In this document: positions 1-9,566 of the stretch, piece by piece | Layout of the letters: each line of letters opens with the position of its first letter | Position numbering within the stretch: position 1 is the stretch's first letter | From: CAZNPU01 sp964575335 | GTDB taxonomy: Bacteria; Planctomycetota; Phycisphaerae; Phycisphaerales; SM1A02 | Length of the DNA stretch: 64,000 nucleotides | Direction of reading: 5' to 3' | Assembly: GCA_964575335.1 (NCBI GenBank) | Contig: CAZNPU010000003.1 | Coordinates: forward strand, 62,001-126,000 | The notes under the pieces: generated by a model | What the model was told of the DNA's origin: nothing | Seen by the model: the letters and a program-made list of their open reading frames with translations, nothing else | The model's database searches: none | Position numbers and translations under genes: made by a program

Positions 1-741
1 GCCGAGCGATTCGGCACCCGCGTGGTGGGCGAGGATATCACCAGCTGCGACTTCACCAACCGACCGTTTACGCTCAAGACATCGGGCGGCAACGAAGTGC
101 GCGCCCATGCGGTCATCATTGCGACCGGCGCAACTGCCAACTGGCTTGGCCTGGAAAATGAGCTGCGCCTGGCGCGGACCGGCGGGGGCGTGAGCGCCTG
201 TGCGGTGTGCGACGGCGCGCTGCCGATTTTCCGCAATCAGCCGCTTGCGGTCGTAGGCGGCGGCGACACCGCCATGGAAGAAGCGACATACCTCGCCAAG
301 TTCGCTTCCACGGTGTACGTCATTCATCGCCGCAACGAGTTCCGCGCTTCCAAGGCCATGCAGCAGCGGCTGTTCAGCCAGCCCAACGTGAAGGTGCTGT
401 GGAACAAGGTGGTGGCCGATGTCATCGGCGATGAAAAGGTCGAGGCAGTCATGCTGCGCGACACAATCACCAACGAATTATCACGTCTGGACATCAGGGG
501 GCTGTTCATCGCCATCGGCCACACGCCCACGACCGGGTTCTTGCGCGACTCGGGGATTGAACTGTTGCCCAGCGGCTATATCAAGCTCGCCGGCCGCAGC
601 AGTCATACGAATATCGAAGGCGTTTTTGCAGCAGGTGACGTGGCGGATTCTGAATACCGACAGGCCATCACCGCTGCGGGAATGGGATGTCAGGCCGCTA
701 TCGACGCTGAGCGATGGCTTGGCTCGATCAATCTGCATTGA
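1..741 (+). CDS. trxB: Thioredoxin reductase, 5'-truncated by window edge
   Basis: C-terminal three quarters of a thioredoxin-disulfide reductase, the FAD/NADPH flavoenzyme that reduces thioredoxin in the cytoplasm. The frame is open from base 1, so the start and the N-terminal FAD GxGxxG motif lie outside the window; the GTG at 22 is internal. Visible are the redox-active C-A-V-C-D motif, the NADPH-binding [10 protein letters not shown] motif followed by H-R-R, and the C-terminal FAD-binding G-V-F-A-A-G-D-V. The order FAD, NADPH/CxxC, FAD is that of the low-molecular-weight bacterial type. No thioredoxin gene is in view; the next gene is convergent. Odd: none. Confidence 0.93.
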   Translation, partial: AERFGTRVVGEDITSCDFTNRPFTLKTSGGNEVRAHAVIIATGATANWLGLENELRLARTGGGVSACAVCDGALPIFRNQPLAVVGGGDTAMEEATYLAKFASTVYVIHRRNEFRASKAMQQRLFSQPNVKVLWNKVVADVIGDEKVEAVMLRDTITNELSRLDIRGLFIAIGHTPTTGFLRDSGIELLPSGYIKLAGRSSHTNIEGVFAAGDVADSEYRQAITAAGMGCQAAIDAERWLGSINLH

Positions 742-789
742 TGCAGTGAAGTGTTCTGACACTGCTGCCGTGATAAAGGGTGAGCGCGA

Positions 790-882
790 TCATCGTGCCT
801 GCACCAGCGCGAACAGCGCAGCCGCCAGGACCATCACTGCGCCAAGCACAATCACGAGTCTGCGGATGAAGATGTGTCGCAT
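790..882 (-). CDS. Possible 30-residue single-pass membrane micropeptide
   Basis: Short frame starting MRHIFIRRLVIV and continuing as one hydrophobic segment of about 18 residues (LVIVLGAVMVLAAALFAL), ending VQAR. A basic N-terminus (H, R, R) before the helix predicts an N-in single-pass inner-membrane peptide. It starts 20 bases after the stop of the ferric-reductase-like gene on the same strand, and an AGAGGG purine stretch lies about 8 bases upstream of its ATG. Operon position and topology are the only support. Function unknown; it could be a small subunit of the flavocytochrome or a chance frame. Confidence 0.4.
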   Translation of the reverse strand: MRHIFIRRLVIVLGAVMVLAAALFALVQAR

Positions 883-902
883 GGTTCGCCCTCTGGCCTG
901 AA

Positions 903-2297
903 TTACACGATATCGAAGCGTTCCGCATACACCTGAGCCATCGGTACGCCACGATCGACCAGCGCCTGCTCGACAAGGTCCATCATCGGCGGAGGGCCGC
1001 AGACAAAATACTGCGTCCGGCGTGTACGCCACGATTCCAAATGCTGCGCGAGCAGTTCACCGGTTATGAATCCCTGCTCGCCGCGCCAGTCTTCGGGCGG
1101 GTTTTCAACAACATGCACCGTCGTCAGATTCAACTGCTGCTGTAACGTTTCCAGTTCATCGCGGAACGCCGCCTTGGCGAGTGTGTTGTTGCCGTACAGC
1201 AGCAGCATCGGTCGCTGATCGCCGCGGTCGCGCAACGTGCGCAGCATGCTCATGATGGGCGTAATGCCGATGCCGCCTGCAATAAAGACGAAGCCTTCCG
1301 CCTGCTCATCAATCGTGAACGTGCCGTATGGACCATCCACATATGCCGTCGTACCGGGTGCGATTGAACCGATTGTCGATGTGAAATCTCCAAGCTCTTT
1401 GATGGTGAATTCCACTCGCCCGGATTGTTCAGCGCTTGAGGCAAATGAGAAGGGATGCTGCTGGAGTGAAAACGGCGATCGCCCGAACGTGACCCATGCG
1501 AATTGACCGGCACGAAAACGAAGCCCATCGTGATTCTGCGGTTCAAGCGCAACCGTCCAGACGCGCTCTCGCTCCAGTCGCACCTCAACAACCCGCCACG
1601 GCTTGCTGCGAAGCGCAAAGGGGCGAATCACCCTCGTATGCACCAGGAGGTACAGCGGCACGCCGACAAGCAGAACCCACACAGCCTGCTTCCAGAAAAC
1701 GTTGACGTAGCGGCCCACCATCAGCACATGCGCAAGCCCGATCAGCATGACAAGCCCCGCAAGCAATCCGTGCGTGAGCCGCCACCATTCGTAGGTCATG
1801 CCCAGTCTGCGCCACCACATTGGCAGGCCGACCACCAGGAGCAATGCAATAATTGCGGTTCCCAGCGCCAGCGTGCGCATCAAGTTGACGCGCGGATCGA
1901 AAAACGAGAGGTAGCGCTGATTGGCGAGAATCAAAATAACGGGATGAGCCAGCACGAACCACCAGGCGACGAAGCCGGCCTGGCGGTGAAACTGCAGCAT
2001 GTCGTCGATACCGAGCGGGCCGGAGATACGTCGAAATCGAGCCGTGAGCGCAAACTGCAATCCCATGACCGAGAGGCCGACAAACCCAAGCCCCACTGCG
2101 AACTCCACCCAGAACCCTCGAGGCGAGGTGGGGGGCGTACTGATCGCAAGCCCCAGCGGCAGCACTGCAAGAAACAGATACGCGATGGTCCAGAGCATCA
2201 TCGGGCCGAACAATCGCTGTCGTTGCGAGCTGCTTGCAGCAGGCGATTGCTGCGCTGCAGCACTGGGTTCAGCAGTATTGTGCTTCTGATTGACCAA
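903..2297 (-). CDS. Ferric reductase-like transmembrane flavohaem oxidoreductase
   Basis: A 464-residue protein that should pass electrons from NAD(P)H through FAD and membrane haem to an acceptor across the membrane (ferric reductase/NADPH oxidase architecture). Residues about 33-225 are hydrophobic with several helices; H104, H118, H176 and H190 are paired as expected for bis-haem ligation. The FAD domain carries H-P-F-S-F-A-S-S (281-288), the NAD domain G-G-I-G-I-T-P (341-347) and a C-G-P-P-P-M-M near the C-terminus. The start is TTG with AGGA about 9 bases upstream. It lies 6 bases after the upstream transporter gene, so the two are probably co-transcribed. The natural acceptor is not shown by the sequence; it could be iron or quinone. 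Confidence 0.82.
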   Translation of the reverse strand: MVNQKHNTAEPSAAAQQSPAASSSQRQRLFGPMMLWTIAYLFLAVLPLGLAISTPPTSPRGFWVEFAVGLGFVGLSVMGLQFALTARFRRISGPLGIDDMLQFHRQAGFVAWWFVLAHPVILILANQRYLSFFDPRVNLMRTLALGTAIIALLLVVGLPMWWRRLGMTYEWWRLTHGLLAGLVMLIGLAHVLMVGRYVNVFWKQAVWVLLVGVPLYLLVHTRVIRPFALRSKPWRVVEVRLERERVWTVALEPQNHDGLRFRAGQFAWVTFGRSPFSLQQHPFSFASSAEQSGRVEFTIKELGDFTSTIGSIAPGTTAYVDGPYGTFTIDEQAEGFVFIAGGIGITPIMSMLRTLRDRGDQRPMLLLYGNNTLAKAAFRDELETLQQQLNLTTVHVVENPPEDWRGEQGFITGELLAQHLESWRTRRTQYFVCGPPPMMDLVEQALVDRGVPMAQVYAERFDIV

Positions 2298-2303
2298 CCC
2301 GAT

Positions 2304-3644
2304 TTATCCTATGGCCTTTTCAAATTCATCTGACGTATCCGGCGCGAGCACCGTAATGATTTTAGCGCCCACCGCATCGCCCCAGACGTTCACCATTGTG
2401 CGGCACATAGCGAGAATGCGGTCAACGCCGATAATGATTCCAATTGATTCAACCGGCAATTGCTGACTGGCTGGCAGCGTACGGTTCACCGCCGTGACCA
2501 CAATGAGCATTGTAACCAATGCTGCAAAGGGCATGCCTGCTGCGCCGACTGCCGCGAGCGTGGCGGTGATGACGACAATCAGCAATTGACTGAATTCGAG
2601 CTCGACGCCATAAAGCTGAAACAGAAACACAACTGCAATCGCTTCATACAGTGCAGTGCCATTCATATTCACCGTCGCGCCAAGCGGCAGCACCAGGTTT
2701 GATGCGCGTTTCGAGCACTTGCCTTCGGTCTCTGCAGTTTCAATCGTCACGGGAAGCGTTGCGGTGCTGGAATTGGTGCCGAAGGCGATGAGCAGCGCTT
2801 TGCGCATCTGCCACATGAACCGGTATGGATTGCTGCGGGTGCATATCGCCAAGACGCCCGGCAGCACGATCATGCCGTAAATGGCAAGTCCAGCGACAAC
2901 CAGCAACATGTACATGCTCAGCGGGCCGATCAATACCTCAAAGCCGATTCGGCCGATCGTCCATGCCGCGAGAAAGAAGACGCCGATCGGCGTGAACCAG
3001 ACGATCCATTGCACCAGGCGCATCATGGCGTAGAACAGGGCTTCGAACACGCACACCGCGGGCAGTGTCGCTTCGCCGCCTGCTGCCAGGCCAAGGCCCA
3101 GCAGCAGCGAAAAAACGATAATGCCAAACGCGCGTCCTTCGCTCATCTCGCGCACGATGTTGGTGGGGATCATCTGGTCAAGAATGCTCCGCCACGCGCC
3201 GCTCAGATCAGCTTTCTGCTCCGCCCTGGCCCGCTCAATACTGGCTGCAATGTCCGGCCTTGCGCGGTAGTCTGCCTCGGCTCGCTCGATGAGCATGGTT
3301 CGTTCATCATCAGGCAGATGTCCGGGACTGAGCGTGGTGACGAGAATGGTGCCCAGAATCGCCGCCATCAGCATGGTGACGAGGTAGTACACCACCGTCG
3401 AGCCTCCGATCAGGCCGAGCTTTGACGGATTGCCGACGGATGTCACCCCCACAACGACGCTCACGAAGATCAGCGGTACGACCAGCAGCGTGAGCGGACG
3501 AATGAGCATCAAATCGCCAGCAGCTTTAGTCCAGTGGTCATTGCCGATCGGCGCATGCGGATCAAACAGAACGTACTGCCCGAACAGAACGCCCAGCAGC
3601 AGAGAGAGAAGAATCAACAGCGTCAGCAGATTGTTCTTGCTCAT
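2304..3644 (-). CDS. Dicarboxylate/amino acid:cation symporter (DAACS family)
   Basis: A 446-residue secondary transporter of the GltP/DctA type, importing glutamate, aspartate or C4-dicarboxylates with Na+ or H+. Family signatures are the serine/threonine-rich hairpin A-F-G-T-N-S-S-T-A-T-L-P and the motif N-M-N-G-T-A-L-Y-E in the seventh helix. The N-terminus is a clear membrane helix (LLTLLILLSLLLGVLFG). A hydrophilic loop of about 60 charged residues (roughly 118-170) sits between early helices, longer than in many relatives. First gene of a probable operon with the ferric-reductase-like gene. Substrate cannot be assigned from sequence. No strong Shine-Dalgarno upstream of the ATG. Confidence 0.88.
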   Translation of the reverse strand: MSKNNLLTLLILLSLLLGVLFGQYVLFDPHAPIGNDHWTKAAGDLMLIRPLTLLVVPLIFVSVVVGVTSVGNPSKLGLIGGSTVVYYLVTMLMAAILGTILVTTLSPGHLPDDERTMLIERAEADYRARPDIAASIERARAEQKADLSGAWRSILDQMIPTNIVREMSEGRAFGIIVFSLLLGLGLAAGGEATLPAVCVFEALFYAMMRLVQWIVWFTPIGVFFLAAWTIGRIGFEVLIGPLSMYMLLVVAGLAIYGMIVLPGVLAICTRSNPYRFMWQMRKALLIAFGTNSSTATLPVTIETAETEGKCSKRASNLVLPLGATVNMNGTALYEAIAVVFLFQLYGVELEFSQLLIVVITATLAAVGAAGMPFAALVTMLIVVTAVNRTLPASQQLPVESIGIIIGVDRILAMCRTMVNVWGDAVGAKIITVLAPDTSDEFEKAIG

Positions 3645-3832
3645 ATGCCAACAAGGTAACCAGTAACAGGCAATCCGTGAAAATGCGCCCCCTCACCACG
3701 CCGGGTCTGACGAGCCATCTCGCGCGAACAGCATCATCATCGTCGTCCAGGGCGAGGAAGACCCGGATCCCACCCCCCGCGCAACACCCGCCGCATCACC
3801 ATCATCATCTTTTTTCCTGCACTTCCTCATCA

Positions 3833-5842
3833 TCATGCGCGCGGGTAGGCATTCTGTCCCGCGACCTGACGCCCCCAAATCGAAAGGGTAAGCAGCGAGA
3901 ACAGCCGCTGGCCATGATCGCGTTTGCCTGCCATGTGTTCATCGACAAACCGCTGCACAGCCTTGCGATTGAGCTGAATCGGGCCAAACGGCTCTGCTGA
4001 ATTGAAGTGATCCAGCAAAAGGGTTTTCATTCCGCCGTAATCCGTGCGGAACCACTCGCCGATCGGAATGGCAAATCCCATTTTGGGGCGATCGACGATT
4101 TCCCGCGGCAGGTATTTGCGCGCGATGTTTCGCAATAGTCCCTTGCGCTGGCCGCCGGGCATGAGTTGCTCGATGGGCATCAGAAGCGCAGCCTGCGCGA
4201 GATCGCGATCGAGAAACGGGCAGCGAACTTCCAGACCACAGGCCATGGATGCGGTGTCGACTTTGCGCAAAAGATCGTTGGGCAGATACTCCGCAAGATC
4301 AAAATGACGCAATTCCAAAGCAGCATTATTGCTGACGCCAGAGTCTGATGCATATGCAGATGACAAGTCAGCGAGGCTTTGCATCAAGGCGTGGTCATGG
4401 GCTGTCGAACATTGCCAGCGAGGCGCAGCGATCGTCGGCTGAAGTTCTTGAAGTTGTTTCAGCGTAAACATCGTCTCCATCGCAACAAGGCCGATGCGTG
4501 GGAAGTCGCGCGCCATATCAATCAGCCGCGCAAGCTTGGCGATTCTGGATTTGGGATGCGCACGGTGAAGCGGTGCATTGGGGATGCACGCAAGCAGCCG
4601 ATGATTCGCTGCCAGAAATGGCGCTGCTGCATAGCGCTCATAGCCGAGAAACAGTTCATCGCCGCCGTCGCCCGCCAGCGCAACCTTCACGTGTTCGCGT
4701 GCAGCCTTGCACACCCAATAGGTCGGCAGAATCGATGAATCCCCAAACGGCTGGCCGAGTCTGTTGATCAGATAGACCAGGTCTTCAGCGGGATTCATCG
4801 ATACCGCAAGTGTGTGATGTTTGGCGCCGATCAATTCTGCGACCGTTTCTGCGATTGAAGATTCGTCATACCGCGGATCGGGCATGCGAACGCTGAACGT
4901 CATCAGATCGGGCTTGTTCTTGATTGCAAAGTATGCAAGAAGTGAAGAGTCGATGCCGCCGGAAAGAAAACACCCAAGCGGAACGTCCGCCTCCAGGCGA
5001 CTGGCAACTGATGTTTCAAGCAGGGATTCGAGATCGCCTGTGTGCTCTTTTGGCTTTTCGATTGTGCCGCCGGGTTGAATCGCCCGGTTTGATATGTCGA
5101 TTGGCGCGATGCTTCGGGAATCGCCGGGCGCGATCATCCGCACATCGACGCAGTCAGGTCCCGGAATGATGTCGCGGCTGTATCCGAGCAGAAGATACGG
5201 AACCAGCCATTGCATTCGGCAACTGCCTGAGTGCGCAGGTTCCGACAGAGGCAATGAAGCGAGAGCCGCGTAGTCGCTGGAGAATGCCGCGACCGGCGCA
5301 TATAGCATGCTGCTTGCCGCAATGAATTCAATGTGCCGATAGTACAGGGGTTTTTCGCCAAATCGATCGCGGCTGAGAAACACCATCGCGCGGGTACGGT
5401 CCCAAATCGCAAAGGCGTACATGCCATTGAGGTGATCCGGCAATTGCTCACCCCACTCGCGCCATCCGTGGATCAGGACTTCTGTGTCGCTGTGATCGGT
5501 GACGAAGGTGTGGCCATTGCGTTCGAGTTCTGCGCGCAGCTCTCGATGGTTATAGATGCTGCCGTTGAACACCACCGCGACAAGCCCTTCGCCCGCATGG
5601 CGTCCCTGCTCGCTGACCATCGGCTGGCTGCCGCCGGCATGATCGATGATCGACAGACGACGATGCACGAGCGCGACTTCGATGACGTGCTGCTTTCCCT
5701 GCTGATCAACAAACGAAGCACGATCGCGAAATCGTCCGCAGCCGTCCGGTCCGCGATAAGCGATGCACGCATCGATCGCATCGAGCCATTCCTCGGGAAT
5801 AGGCTGGCCGTCGGTGCGCAAGATGCCGCCGATACCGCACAT
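3833..5842 (-). CDS. asnB: Asparagine synthase (glutamine-hydrolysing)
   Basis: A 669-residue two-domain enzyme making asparagine from aspartate, ATP and glutamine. The protein begins M-C-G-I-G-G, placing the glutaminase nucleophile Cys2 at the processed N-terminus and fixing the start. The class II glutaminase domain spans about 1-200 (with R-G-P-D-G and N-G-S-I-Y-N-H-R-E-L). The synthetase domain carries the PP-loop L-S-G-G-I-D-S-S near residue 295 and later A-L-A-G-D-G-G-D-E-L-F-L-G-Y. Length suits the AsnB type found in many bacteria. It lies 240 bases upstream of aspS's stop on the same strand, so it may be transcribed after aspS. Whether the product is free asparagine or an amidated cell-surface compound is not decidable here. 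Confidence 0.93.
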   Translation of the reverse strand: MCGIGGILRTDGQPIPEEWLDAIDACIAYRGPDGCGRFRDRASFVDQQGKQHVIEVALVHRRLSIIDHAGGSQPMVSEQGRHAGEGLVAVVFNGSIYNHRELRAELERNGHTFVTDHSDTEVLIHGWREWGEQLPDHLNGMYAFAIWDRTRAMVFLSRDRFGEKPLYYRHIEFIAASSMLYAPVAAFSSDYAALASLPLSEPAHSGSCRMQWLVPYLLLGYSRDIIPGPDCVDVRMIAPGDSRSIAPIDISNRAIQPGGTIEKPKEHTGDLESLLETSVASRLEADVPLGCFLSGGIDSSLLAYFAIKNKPDLMTFSVRMPDPRYDESSIAETVAELIGAKHHTLAVSMNPAEDLVYLINRLGQPFGDSSILPTYWVCKAAREHVKVALAGDGGDELFLGYERYAAAPFLAANHRLLACIPNAPLHRAHPKSRIAKLARLIDMARDFPRIGLVAMETMFTLKQLQELQPTIAAPRWQCSTAHDHALMQSLADLSSAYASDSGVSNNAALELRHFDLAEYLPNDLLRKVDTASMACGLEVRCPFLDRDLAQAALLMPIEQLMPGGQRKGLLRNIARKYLPREIVDRPKMGFAIPIGEWFRTDYGGMKTLLLDHFNSAEPFGPIQLNRKAVQRFVDEHMAGKRDHGQRLFSLLTLSIWGRQVAGQNAYPRA

Positions 5843-6082
5843 GGGTGACGCTTTTCAGATGATCACAGTCGCTGCGAAGAGCTGGATTCAATATTCACAG
5901 AAACAAGCATAACGCACCATCCAGCCGAAATGCGACGCGGTTTTGCGGCAGGCTGCGTGTCGACAATCACAGCAGTCGTGTGCAGCTTTGCATGCGTCCA
6001 GCGCAATATATTCCACGGATCGCAGAGCGACGCGGGGCAGCAGGGCAGTCGTGCGCCATTACTGGCATGCGCCAGCGATATG

Positions 6083-7870
6083 TCAGACGCCTGCTGATTC
6101 CTTGCATTTGATCTCAATGCACAGCTCTTCGAGCTGTTCGGGATCGACCGGCCCGGGCGCATCGATCATCAGGTCTACACCGTTTTGCGTTTTTGGAAAA
6201 GCGATCACGTCACGAATGTTGTCGGTGCCGGTCAGCAGCATGACCAGTCGGTCCAGGCCGAACGCGATGCCACCGTGCGGTGGCGCGCCGTAACTCAACG
6301 CCTCCAGCAGAAAGCCGAATTTCGTTTTCTGCTGCTCCGGCGTGATGCCGAGAATCGAAAACACTTTCTGCTGCACGTCAGACTGATGGATTCGGATCGA
6401 TCCGCTTGCAGCTTCGTAGCCGTTGATGACAAAGTCGTAACTGGATGAGACGCATGCGCCCGGGTCGGTATCCAGCAGATGAATCTGATCGGCTCGCGGC
6501 GCGGTGAACGGATGGTGTTCCGCAACCCAGCGATTGCTTTCCTCGTCCCACTGGAACATCGGAAAATCAACAACCCAGAAGCAACTCCACTCATGTTCTC
6601 GAATGAGCTTCAGATCGCGCGCGATTGTTCTGCGAAGTTCGCCCAGCACCTTGCATGCCACGCTGTAGGTGTCCGCTGCGAAAAAGACGATGTCGCCCGC
6701 TTCAAGCGCCAGATGTTTCTTGAGGTCTTCCGCAATCGGCGCGACGAACTTGGCGATGCCGGTTTCAAAGCCCGCGCTGGTGTACTTCACAACCGGTAGC
6801 CCGCCGGCCTTGAAGGTTTTGGCGATTTCGCCGTAGGCGTCGATCTGCTTGCGCGTGATCTTTTCAGCGCCGCCGGGAATGCGCAAGGCCCGCACCACGC
6901 CGCTCTTTTTGCTCAGCGCGGTTTGGAAGACATTGAACTCGGTTCGCCTGGCCAGATCAGAAATGTCCTGAATCTCAAGCTCAAACCGCAAATCCGGCTT
7001 GTCCGAGCCGTACCGGTCCATGCACTCGCGATACGAAAGCACCGGCGGCGTGCCGATATCAATGCCCTTGATTTGCTGCAATAGCGTGCGAACAAACTCG
7101 CCCATGATGTGCAGCACATCATCACGATCGACAAAGCTCATTTCCAGATCGATCTGTGTGAACTCCGCCTGACGATCGGCACGGGGGTCTTCATCGCGGA
7201 GGCATCGGCAAATCTGGAAATAACGATCGCAGCCAGCGACCATCAGAATCTGCTTGAATATCTGCGGGCTTTGCGGCAGGGCATAGAACTTGCCCGGGTA
7301 AATACGCGACGGCACGATAAAGTCACGCGCACCTTCAGGGGTGGTTTTGATCAGCAGCGGCGTTTCCACCTCAAGAAAGCCATTGTTGTGAAAATACTCC
7401 CGTGCAATCCGGGCCACCTCATGCCGCGTGCGCAATGTCTTTTGCATCTGCGGACGACGCAGATCGAGATAGCGGTACTGCAGCCGCTTTTCCTCGGCAA
7501 TTCGACCGGCTTCGTATTCATCGGGAAGAATCGGCGGTGTGGCAGTGCGATTGAGAATCTCAAGCTTCTCGGCAAAGATCTCCACCTCGCCGGTGGCGAG
7601 TTTGGGATTGATGCCGCCTACGCGCTGCCGCACGATGCCCTGAACGGCAACCACATCCTCGCGGCGCAGTGTTCGGGCTTCGGCGACGACGGCCGGATCG
7701 GCTTCGTCCTGATCAAAAACCACCTGGGTCAGGCCGTCACGGTCGCGCAAGTCGATGAACGACAGCCCCTTGCCCTGATCGCGGTAGGTGTTGATCCATC
7801 CGTTCAGCACGACCCGCTGGCCGATGTGTTCTTTGCGAAGTTGACCGCACGTATGGGTGCGCTTAAGCAT
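6083..7870 (-). CDS. aspS: Aspartyl-tRNA synthetase, bacterial type
   Basis: A 595-residue class IIb synthetase charging tRNA with aspartate. N-terminal anticodon-binding OB fold (C-G-Q-L-R...V-L-N-G-W), class II motif 2 region (C-R-C-L-R-D-E-D-P-R-A-D-R-Q-A-E-F), a bacterial GAD insertion in the middle, and motif 3 G-I-A-F-G-L-D-R-L at the C-terminus. The frame is open 9 codons further upstream, but the ATG at 7870 has AAGGA at proper spacing and begins with the expected M-L-K-R-T-H-T-C-G, so it is preferred. Divergent from lpxB. Whether it also charges tRNA-Asn (non-discriminating) cannot be read by eye. Confidence 0.95.
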   Translation of the reverse strand: MLKRTHTCGQLRKEHIGQRVVLNGWINTYRDQGKGLSFIDLRDRDGLTQVVFDQDEADPAVVAEARTLRREDVVAVQGIVRQRVGGINPKLATGEVEIFAEKLEILNRTATPPILPDEYEAGRIAEEKRLQYRYLDLRRPQMQKTLRTRHEVARIAREYFHNNGFLEVETPLLIKTTPEGARDFIVPSRIYPGKFYALPQSPQIFKQILMVAGCDRYFQICRCLRDEDPRADRQAEFTQIDLEMSFVDRDDVLHIMGEFVRTLLQQIKGIDIGTPPVLSYRECMDRYGSDKPDLRFELEIQDISDLARRTEFNVFQTALSKKSGVVRALRIPGGAEKITRKQIDAYGEIAKTFKAGGLPVVKYTSAGFETGIAKFVAPIAEDLKKHLALEAGDIVFFAADTYSVACKVLGELRRTIARDLKLIREHEWSCFWVVDFPMFQWDEESNRWVAEHHPFTAPRADQIHLLDTDPGACVSSSYDFVINGYEAASGSIRIHQSDVQQKVFSILGITPEQQKTKFGFLLEALSYGAPPHGGIAFGLDRLVMLLTGTDNIRDVIAFPKTQNGVDLMIDAPGPVDPEQLEELCIEIKCKESAGV

Positions 7871-8210
7871 TGCTGATCCGTGTCCTTGCCGATTCAAAAA
7901 GTCGATGTGATATGGGGAGGAAAGCCGAACATCCTAGCGAGGTTGCGGCTGGGATGTGGCTGGATCATGACAGCCAGTTGCAGCAAAACTGCCGACAGTC
8001 GGCTGCAGCAGGCCCGGAGCCTCGCCTTTGTGGGCGACTGAGCCGGCAAGGACAGCAAGGAGCCAGGCGTGCAGGAATCGCGGCGCGGCCGTATGGTATG
8101 CAATCTGGCAGGTTGTCCACGGGCGGGCGTCGCACTGCAAGGCAGCCGATGGTGGCGTTCGTCGGGGCCGGTCAGCGGCAGCCAGCAGTGGGACTTCGGG
8201 AGCTACGAAC
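7871..8210. other. Divergent intergenic region, aspS / lpxB
   Basis: About 340 bases between two divergent genes. The frame of lpxB stays open across it, but its translation here has no resemblance to LpxB. Promoters for both genes should lie here; I could not pick out convincing -35/-10 pairs. Confidence 0.5.
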
Positions 8211-9479
8211 GTGTCGCAACGCGTGAAGCGTGGTCAGGAACAGATCGCCTCTGCGGGCAACTTGCAGCAGGCTGGCGCTCATGAAAAGTCCCAGCCGCAT
8301 GCGCGGGGGCAGGCCAGTGTGCTTTTTACCGCCTTTGAACCAAGTGGCGATGCTTTGGCAGCCCCGGTGATTGCCGAATTGCTGCGTGTCGCGCCCGACC
8401 TGCACGTCTACGCATGGGGCGGGCCGAAGATGGAGGCTGCTGGAGCAAAACTGCTTGGACAGACCGCTGGCGACGGCACCATGGGCCTTGGAGCGCTCAA
8501 AAAAGTTCGCGCAGTGCGCCGGGAGATCAAGCGCATCAAAGAATGGTCCAGACAGTACCGTGTGCTGGCTCATGTAGCGGTGGATTCGCCGGCTGCGAAC
8601 TTTCCAATCTGCAAAGCCATGCGGAAGACCGGCGCGCGGGTGATTCACCTGGCTGCCCCGCAGTTGTGGGCGTGGGGGGGGTGGCGCATCGGCAAGCTGC
8701 GCCGTCTGACCGACCTTGTGCTCTGTCTGTTGCCCTTTGAAGAGCAGTGGTTCAACGATCGAGGCGTGCCGGCCCGCTTCATCGGCCATCCTGTCATGAA
8801 TCGGACGATTGATGAAGCGGCGCTGCAAAGCCAGATGCATGGTCTGCCCCAGGGCACGCCGCGCGTGGCGATCTTTCCCGGCTCGCGCACGCAGGAAGTC
8901 CGCGCGAACATTCGGCTGCTGGTGAACACCTATATCGAGCTGCAGGGGCGACATGCCGGCATGGCGGGGCTGATCGTGGCAGCCAATCCCGAGATTGCGA
9001 AGCTGATTCGCAAAAAGATCGGACACTTCCCCACAGGCATGCACATGGTGACCGGGCAGGCCGATACAGCAATCGCGTGGTGCGATCTGGCGCTGGTGGT
9101 TTCAGGCACGATTTCGCTGGACGTTGCCCGTCAGCGCAAGCCCATGGTGGCGGTCTATCGCACCGGAATCATCAGTTGGCTTCTGGCCAAAGTCATTCTG
9201 CGAACGCCGTTTCGCCTGCTTCCCAACATCATCGCCGGCCGTGAGGTCGTGCCGGAATTCATTCCTTACATCGGCGGGGCGATGCCCCTGGTGAAACAGG
9301 CCGGGCAGTACCTGCTGGATTCTAAAAACGCTGCGAAACAAAGCGAGGAACTGCACCGCGTGTGCTTGCGCTACGCAGGCAAGAAGCCGGCGGAAGAAGC
9401 TGCGCGGCACATCATCACGATTCTCAAAAGCGGCGCTGTACAGACCGGCGCTACTCCGATCCCCAAACCCCGCGCATGA
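8211..9479 (+). CDS. lpxB: Lipid-A-disaccharide synthase
   Basis: Glycosyltransferase family 19 enzyme joining UDP-2,3-diacylglucosamine and lipid X to form the lipid A disaccharide at the inner membrane. Seen: the N-terminal A-F-E-P-S-G-D (usual A-G-E-x-S-G-D), G-G-P-K-M, and F-P-G-S-R-T-Q-E-V of the C-terminal nucleotide-binding half. I chose the GTG at 8211 because CGGGAG lies about 8 bases before it; it gives 422 residues against about 380-390 in the family, with a polar leader before the conserved start. The first in-frame ATG further upstream (8028) would add 61 unlikely residues. With the lptD-like gene it shows an LPS-bearing outer membrane. No other lpx gene is adjacent. Confidence 0.9.
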   Translation: MSQRVKRGQEQIASAGNLQQAGAHEKSQPHARGQASVLFTAFEPSGDALAAPVIAELLRVAPDLHVYAWGGPKMEAAGAKLLGQTAGDGTMGLGALKKVRAVRREIKRIKEWSRQYRVLAHVAVDSPAANFPICKAMRKTGARVIHLAAPQLWAWGGWRIGKLRRLTDLVLCLLPFEEQWFNDRGVPARFIGHPVMNRTIDEAALQSQMHGLPQGTPRVAIFPGSRTQEVRANIRLLVNTYIELQGRHAGMAGLIVAANPEIAKLIRKKIGHFPTGMHMVTGQADTAIAWCDLALVVSGTISLDVARQRKPMVAVYRTGIISWLLAKVILRTPFRLLPNIIAGREVVPEFIPYIGGAMPLVKQAGQYLLDSKNAAKQSEELHRVCLRYAGKKPAEEAARHIITILKSGAVQTGATPIPKPRA

Positions 9480-9566
9480 GCCGAAAGCAGCCGCTGCTTC
9501 TTCAGCTATTGGCATGCAGTTCAACACCATTATCGTTGCAGCACGCGTGGCGTTCATTCTTAACGA

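Noticed and set aside
8028..8210. N-terminal extension of lpxB from the ATG at 8028
   Set aside because: The 61 extra residues are not LpxB-like, and GTG 8211 has a good ribosome site.
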